Source: Isotricha intestinalis
Lineage: Eukaryota; Ciliophora; Litostomatea; Vestibuliferida; Isotrichidae
NCBI GenBank assembly: GCA_023807065.1
Contig: JAJJLU010000952.1
Location: 1 to 13,460 of the forward strand
Direction of reading: 5' to 3'
Length of the DNA stretch: 13,460 nt
Shown: one piece after another, positions 8,654 through 13,460 of the stretch
Numbering within the stretch: position 1 is the stretch's first letter
How the letters are laid out: the number at the start of each line of letters is the position of its first letter
The notes under the pieces: model-generated
The model's database searches: none
What the model was told of the DNA's origin: nothing
What the model saw: the letters and a program-made list of their open reading frames with translations, nothing else
Made by a program: the position numbers and the translations under genes

Positions 8654-11600
8654 ATGAAGGACTTCAAACAAAACATATCAAATGGTATGAACAGTCCAAA
8701 TGGAAAATATCTTCAAATACAATTAAAACCAAATCAAATTCCAATAAAAAACTTTGGAATATTTACAACATATAATTCAAATTCAAATTCCTTTCGTCAG
8801 GCATCGTTAAAATCATCAAAGAAAGTTTCACCTGGAAAAAATACAAATTATAAATTAAATAATAATGAAGAAATGATAAGTGAACAAAAAGATATTGAAG
8901 AGAATGCATTAGATTTTATTAGAAAGAAATTTATGAAAAAAAAAAATTCAAATTATTTAAATTATACAAATCCAATAAATTATCCTAAAAAAGTTTATGG
9001 AAGTAGACATGAAATTATAAGAACTCATATTCAAAATTCAAATAGTATAAGTTTACATTCTCAAAATAATACTAAATTAAATAAAGAAAATACAATTGAT
9101 GAAAAGAATAAAACTTTAAATTATTCAATTAATAAAAATAATATTATTTCTCCTAGAGATATTAATAAAGGAAATAATATTAAAAATATTAATTTTAAAA
9201 ATAATAGTAAACATAGATTTAGAAGTGGATTTCATGAGAAAAAAGTTTCTATGAAAATTTTTGATAAATTAATGAAAAAAGATAATTTAAATATTACTTC
9301 TAGACATAAAAAAATTGCTCATACTACTATTAATTCAAGAAAAAATTCTCATGAAAAAAAATGAATAAATTAATTCATAAGAAAAAAAATAATGGTAATA
9401 AAATTACTTTTTGTAATAAAAATAATAATTATTTAATGCCAATTAAAGAAAAAAAAAATTCTAATAATAAATCTTCACTTCAAACAAGTGAAAATAATTC
9501 AATTGTAAATTCAATTAATATTAATAATATAACATCTCATCAAATAAATAATATTAATTTAAATGATAAGAAAATTATGAATCAAAAAGGTTTTTTTCCT
9601 TTAACAGCTCCTATTTCAAAACAAAATTCAAAAGCAAATTCAAAACAAAAAAATGGTTGCCATGAAAAAATTAAAAAAACAAAAATAGAAAAGTTAAATT
9701 TAATTAATTTAAAAAAAAATTATACTAGTACTAATTCACCCAGTCATTATATTATTAATAGTAATAATAATATGAAAATAAATACTGAATTTAATAAAGA
9801 TAATTCTATCATTCATAATTATTTATTTCCAAAAAACCAAAAATTAAAAGAATTTATATTAAAAAAAAATCATAATTCAAATATAAATAAATTATTAAAT
9901 GATTTTAAAAATGAAATAGGATTAAACAAATTAAAGCAAGATAAACAAAAGCAAAAAAATAAAAAAGATAATAACATATCATCAAATAATAATATCAACA
10001 ATAATAATAAAACAGAAAATAATCAAAAAATAAATCAAGAAAAGAAATCAAATTCAAATTCAAAATCAACAGAAAAAAAGCATAAAAGAAACAAAAAAAA
10101 TGTAAACTCAAACTCATTATTAAATATATCAAACACATCATTATTATCAACAATGAAAGATTCAACATATTATATGAAAGAAAGTGAAATATTATCAAAA
10201 TACATAAAAGAATATTACAATAAAAATAAAGAATATCCAAAAACAGATTTATCATTTTATAAATATGGAAGAATGATAGGAAAAGGTGCATTTGGAAAAG
10301 TAAATTTAGGATTAAATATATTAACAGGAAGAGTTGTGGCAATAAAATCATTTAATAAATACAATATTAAAAATGAACTCTCAAAAAAAAAATATTATAT
10401 GAAACAAATTTAATGAGAAAATTACGTCATCCTTCAATAACAAAAATATTAGAAACATTCGAAAGTGAAAAATACATTTTTATAATAATGGAATATATTT
10501 CAGGTGGAAATTTACAATCATTTGTAAAAAAATGAGAAAATTAAGTGAAAAAATAGCAAAAATATTTTTTAAACAAATAATAGAAGGAATAAAATATATA
10601 CATAGTCAAAATATAGTACACAGAGATATAAAATTAGAAAATATTTTAATAGATTTAAATAATAATATAAAAATATGTGATTTTGGTGTTGGAATAATGA
10701 TAAATCAAAACTCAATATTACATGATCAATGTGGAACTCCAGTTTATATGGCACCTGAAATAATAAAAAATGAAGGTTATTTTGGCTTTCCTGTTGATAT
10801 TTGGTCAAGTGGAATTGCACTTTATATTATGTTAAGTGGAAATGTACCTTTTAATAGAGGAAAATTACATGATTTACAATATTCTATTTTAAATACTCCA
10901 TTAAATCCTATTAAAGATATTAGTAATGAAGCTAATGATTTATTAAAAGGAATTTTAAATAAAGATCCTAATAAAAGATTAAGTCCGGAAGAAATTTTAA
11001 ATCATCCTTGGTTAAATTGTGATGAATTAAATGGTGATTTTAATGGAATTTTATATGTTAATAAATATCATTTGTTTACTAATACTGAAATGATTATGTT
11101 AAATAAAAATCATATTGATTATAGAAAAGCTAATAAAGATGAATTAAATGAAAATTTTACTTTGAGAAATTTATTTACTGTTGATAATGAAATGATTAAA
11201 AATTCTGAAAGTAAAAGTATTATTTTAACACCTTATAATTCAATTTTAAGTGATGATGAAGAAAGTGAAAATTTAGATATTGATAATCAAGATTTAAAAA
11301 TGGAAAATGATATTATGAAATTTGCAAATAAAGTAAAAGAATATAATATTAATTATGAATTAAATAATAATGAAGAAATTGATAATGGAATGTTAATTAA
11401 TTCTAAAACTGATATTAATGATGAATTAAATAATTCTAAAATAAATGATAATCCTAAAAGTTTTAATAATAATTCTATTAATATTAATAGTACAAGAACT
11501 AATTCAATGAAAAAAAATAAAAATACATGTAGTTCTATTTTAAATTCTTATTTTAGTATTAATGATCATTTTGTTAAAATGGTTTCTGATTTAGGATATA

Positions 11601-11698
11601 AGAAAGATTATGTTATTAAATGCTTGGAAAAACATGAATTAAATCAAGCAACTGCAGCTTATTATTTATTTTCTATTTATGAGAATATCAAATGTTAA
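8654..11698 (+). CDS. CAMK-type Ser/Thr protein kinase with long Asn-rich N-terminus and UBA-like C-terminus; three apparent -1 frameshifts
   Basis: Three consecutive open segments (8654-9364, 9361-10413, 10532-11698) form one protein of about 1,015 residues if one base is supplied at each of three A runs. The first 530 residues are Asn/Lys/Ser-rich and disordered. The kinase domain follows: glycine loop GKGAFGKV (10279-10302), VAIK lysine (10345-10347), LMRKLRHPSI and MEYISGGNL, which lie only in the mended frame, HRDIKLEN (Asp codon 10625-10627), DFG (10679-10687), GTPVYMAPE (10733-10759), DIWSSG and HPWL. All catalytic residues are present. Downstream is an acidic Asn-rich linker, then VKMVSDLGYKKDYVIKCLEK with ATAAYYLF (about 11572-11670), a UBA-like three-helix module as in AMPK-related kinases. 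Substrates are unknown. Because the conserved text is intact across every break, the gene is probably functional and the breaks are read errors or slippage sites. Confidence 0.93.
9353..9364 (+). other. apparent frameshift site 1 in the kinase gene
   Basis: The zero frame reads GAA AAA AAA TGA. The phase is right for an A_AAA_AAA -1 slippery heptamer (9355-9361) directly before the stop, and the -1 frame continues AAA ATG AAT AAA into the next 350 codons. The join lies in low-complexity sequence, so homology does not test it. Confidence 0.6.
10383..10392 (+). other. apparent frameshift site 2 in the kinase gene
   Basis: A run of ten A (the last base of TCA plus nine) lies inside the kinase N-lobe. 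One more A, or a -1 slip, turns the nonsense tail into KKKILYETNLMRKLRHPS, the expected helix C region. Homology therefore proves that a frame change is needed here. Confidence 0.85.
10524..10535 (+). other. apparent frameshift site 3 in the kinase gene
   Basis: The zero frame reads GTA AAA AAA TGA, with A_AAA_AAA at 10526-10532 immediately before TGA, the same arrangement as at 9353-9364. The -1 frame gives SFVKKMRKLSEKIAKIFFKQ, matching the normal kinase sequence between the hinge and helix E. Confidence 0.85.
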
Positions 11699-11877
11699 AA
11701 TATGTTTTTGTAAAAGGAAAATAATAATATTTTATTATATATAATTATGAATTGTGTGAAAGTTATTTTTATTTATTTTTAATTTTTTTAAATTTGAAGT
11801 TAATGATTAAATAAAATTTTAAAAAAATATGATTTATTTAAATCTAAAAAAAAAATTATTCTTAAATATATTTAATT

Positions 11878-12845
11878 ATGTCAAATACAAATCAAAATAC
11901 ATTCTCTTTTATAGAATTAGATAAATTAATAAATCAAAATTATTCATCAAATAAAGAGAACATAATAAAAAATTTTCTTCATTAATAACTCCAAATGAAA
12001 CAAAAAACAAAGAACAAAAATTAAAATTTGAACCAAATTCAAATGTAGCAAGAATTAATATAAATGAAAAAGATGAAAATCAAGATATTCAAGAACAAAA
12101 AGACAAAAATAAAGAAAAATCAGATATAATAATAGATATAACAAAAAACTTTAAAGGAGAAGAAAGTTTAATAAAAAAAGCAGAAAAAATGAATATAAAA
12201 GAAAATAAAAAAAAGAAAGAAATAAATAAAGAAGTAACATATAAATTTAATCCAAATGAAGATATAAACATGTCAGATAAAGCATTACCGCATCCAAAAA
12301 AGGAAAAAAAGAAAACAAATCCAGAAGAATATGGAATATTAAACGCAATAAAAAATATAAAAAAAAAAGATCCAGATTCATATGTTCCAATTTTATTACC
12401 ATTTGGTTTATATAAAGAAGAAAGTAATAATAAAAAAACAACAAAAGATGAAATTTATTTAAATAATAATGAATTAAATGAAAATAATATTTTTGTTATA
12501 CAATTTCCAAAACAAATTCCAATTAAATCAGAAAATCAAGAAAAACAAAAAATGGAAGAAAATAATAATGATGAACCAATGTATGATGATAAAGGTTATT
12601 TAATTCAACCTGAATTTAAAAATGTATTTAAAGAAATACCAAAATAGTCAAATTTAGGAAAGTTGAAAATTTTCAAAAGTGGTAAAGTTAAAATGGAATT
12701 TGGTAATGTTTTATTTGATGTTATTCCTGGAAGTTTTGTTAAATTTGCACAACAAGCTTCTGTTGTTAAAAATGATAATAAACAAACTTTTTTATTAGGA
12801 AAAGTTAATTCTAAGAAATTAATTGTCATCGCTGAAATTGATTAA
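11878..12845 (+). CDS. DNA-directed RNA polymerase III subunit RPC4, with one frameshift and one in-frame TAG
   Basis: RPC4 (yeast Rpc53, human POLR3D) is the Pol III subunit that, with RPC5, forms a TFIIF-like module used in initiation, termination and reinitiation. The start is the ATG at 11878 (MSNTNQNTFSF). After 33 codons the frame is lost at AAAATTTT (11969-11976); one extra T restores SSLITPNETKNK and the rest. A charged, low-complexity middle leads to YVPILLPFGLY and FVIQFPKQIPIK, equivalents of the family's LP and QLP segments. The C-terminal signature GKLKIFKSGKVKMEFGNVLF, DVIPGS, FLLGKV and IVIAEID matches the conserved RPC4 end. A TAG at 12645-12647 lies in frame just before SNLGKLKIF, where Gln would be natural. 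Length is about 320 residues, shorter than the roughly 400 of yeast and human. Pol III genes are essential, so the two breaks probably do not reflect a dead gene unless another copy exists. Confidence 0.88.
11970..11976 (+). other. apparent frameshift site in RPC4
   Basis: The zero-frame codons AAA AAT TTT CTT CAT run into two consecutive TAA codons (11983-11988). The heptamer A_AAT_TTT has the X_XXY_YYZ form in the correct phase, and the -1 frame continues openly into RPC4. A lost T in the T4 run gives the same result. Confidence 0.7.
12645..12647 (+). other. in-frame TAG inside RPC4
   Basis: Segments 12189-12647 and 12663-12845 are in the same frame, and the conserved RPC4 C-terminal domain begins directly after this TAG. 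A single C-to-T change from CAG would explain it. Readthrough, a base-call error or a real mutation are all possible. Confidence 0.75.
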
Positions 12846-12981
12846 TTTAAAATAAAAAATTTGTTAAATTATTTTATTTTTTTAATTATTATTTAATTTT
12901 AGTTTTTATTTATAATGTGTTTTTTGTTTTATTTTTAATACAGTTTTTAATTTTTTGCTTTTTTAAATATATATAATATTC

Positions 12982-13436
12982 TTATTCCTCATCAATTTCA
13001 AAAATATATACTTTTTCACTTGTTTTTGGAGATTTAATTTTTTGATTTATTTTAGGTTTAAATTTAGGAGTATATCTATCAATTAAATTTTCCATTTTTT
13101 TCTTTTTTGTAAAATAATAATTATATAATCTCGTTCCAAAATCTTCATTACTTTTTTTATTATAATATTTATTTTTATTAATTTGTGGATGAAAAGAACA
13201 ATATTCATTACTTTTAGAAGAATTAAAAGCTTCAAGTTGCATTTTTTTATTATGAATTTTTTCCTTTTTTGCTAATTCCCAATTTCCATTTTGAATATAC
13301 CAATCATTAAATGATTCAAATTTAGGAGAATTTACATTTTTTTTATTTTGTTTTTTTATATTTTCAAAATTTATTTTATTTTTTAAATTTTTATAATTAT
13401 TTTCATCATCAATTTGTAATTTTATTCTAATTAAAT
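12982..13436 (-). CDS. protein with repeated F-x-P-x-I motifs, 5' end truncated by the telomere
   Basis: The frame is open from the telomere junction down to a TAA at 12984-12982, about 151 codons. No ATG occurs in frame before the internal one at 13242-13240, and the open frame continues without a stop into the CCCCAAT repeats, so the true start is missing. FESFNDWYIQNGNWELAKKE is followed by a Lys/Gln-rich helix, then EYCSFHPQINKNK, then GTRLYNYYFTKKKKMENL, then PKFKPKIN. This matches, from memory, a motif common in ciliate and other protist proteins: a charged helix, C-[ST]-F-x-P-x-I-N, an RLY helix and a second F-x-P-x-I-N. The function of that family is not known to me. It is convergent with RPC4, 136 bp away. 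The chromosome end appears to lie inside this gene. Confidence 0.7.
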
Positions 13437-13460
13437 GGGGATTGGGGATTGGGGATTGGG
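13437..13460 (+). repeat. telomeric repeat array (GGGGATT)n
   Basis: The window closes with GGGGATT three times plus GGG. The G-rich strand runs 5' to 3' toward the right edge, the orientation required for a right chromosome end. The array directly abuts coding sequence at 13436. Only 24 bases are seen, so the full array length is unknown. The exact seven-base periodicity in otherwise G-poor DNA makes chance very unlikely. Confidence 0.92.

Noticed and set aside
9995..10351. Long hydrophobic open frame on the minus strand, looking like a membrane protein
   Set aside because: It is the antisense of Asn/Lys-rich kinase codons, which always read as Leu/Phe/Ile-rich. The same applies to the minus-strand frames at 8114-8455, 10569-10820, 12089-12271, 12247-12444 and 12605-12829.
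9361..10413. A separate gene starting at ATG 9361
   Set aside because: The ATG overlaps the preceding stop at an A run, the same layout as at 10524-10535, where kinase homology shows that the two sides are one protein.
9353..10535. Euplotes-style +1 frameshifting at AAA followed by a stop
   Set aside because: Skipping the T of the TGA at 9362 gives an immediate TAA, and the break at 10383-10392 is not at a stop. The needed change is -1 (or one added base), not +1.
1..13460. tRNA, rRNA, CRISPR arrays or insertion sequences
   Set aside because: No G+C-rich folded segment, spaced direct repeats, transposase motif or terminal inverted repeats could be found by eye on either strand.
1..13460. 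Plasmodium or Dictyostelium origin, suggested by A/T and Asn richness
   Set aside because: The GGGGATT telomere fits neither, and the RNF213-like, VWA and M8 content with very short spacers fits a ciliate better.

Overview
The window is eukaryotic, extremely A+T-rich DNA that ends on the right in a chromosome end. The last 24 bases are tandem GGGGATT (CCCCAAT on the other strand). Together with near-total A/T at third codon positions, intergenic spacers of 34 to 180 bp and Asn/Lys-rich proteins, this suggests a macronuclear chromosome of a ciliate. The unit differs from Tetrahymena GGGGTT and hypotrich GGGGTTTT. From memory it resembles the repeat reported for rumen litostome ciliates, but I could not check this. 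TAA ends every gene whose 3' end looks sound, and the intact 301-codon gene and roughly 1,000-codon kinase gene have no in-frame TAA or TAG apart from frameshift artefacts, so I used the standard code.

Left part (1-6.4 kb): mostly debris on the minus strand. An open partial gene (1-273) is followed by a small RNF213-like AAA+ fragment (361-477) and a broken gene coding for a probable helical-repeat protein (478-1791). One plus-strand gene, a probable BORC subunit 8 homologue (1957-2305, one frameshift), sits between. Then come an unidentified 3' fragment (2412-2793), a long RNF213-like AAA+ remnant (2794-4750), a leishmanolysin (M8) remnant (4750-5415) and a von Willebrand A-family remnant (5358-6374). 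The last three are unrelated families lying head to tail in one orientation with almost no spacer. They carry frameshifts and stops of all three kinds, so this looks like a mosaic of dead gene pieces.

Right part (6.5-13.46 kb): ordinary compact genes. These are a K/N-rich unknown on the minus strand (6533-7585), a coiled-coil protein (7714-8619), a CAMK-type protein kinase with a long Asn-rich N-terminus and a UBA-like C-terminus (8654-11698), RNA polymerase III subunit RPC4 (11878-12845), and a minus-strand gene (12982-13436) whose 5' end is cut off by the telomere.

Almost every gene, including conserved ones, needs one or more single-base shifts, mostly one base missing from an A or T run. 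Uncorrected long-read homopolymer errors are the simplest explanation for the right part. Four of the shifts in the kinase and RPC4 also fit the X_XXY_YYZ pattern of -1 ribosomal slippage. The genes share no obvious pathway.
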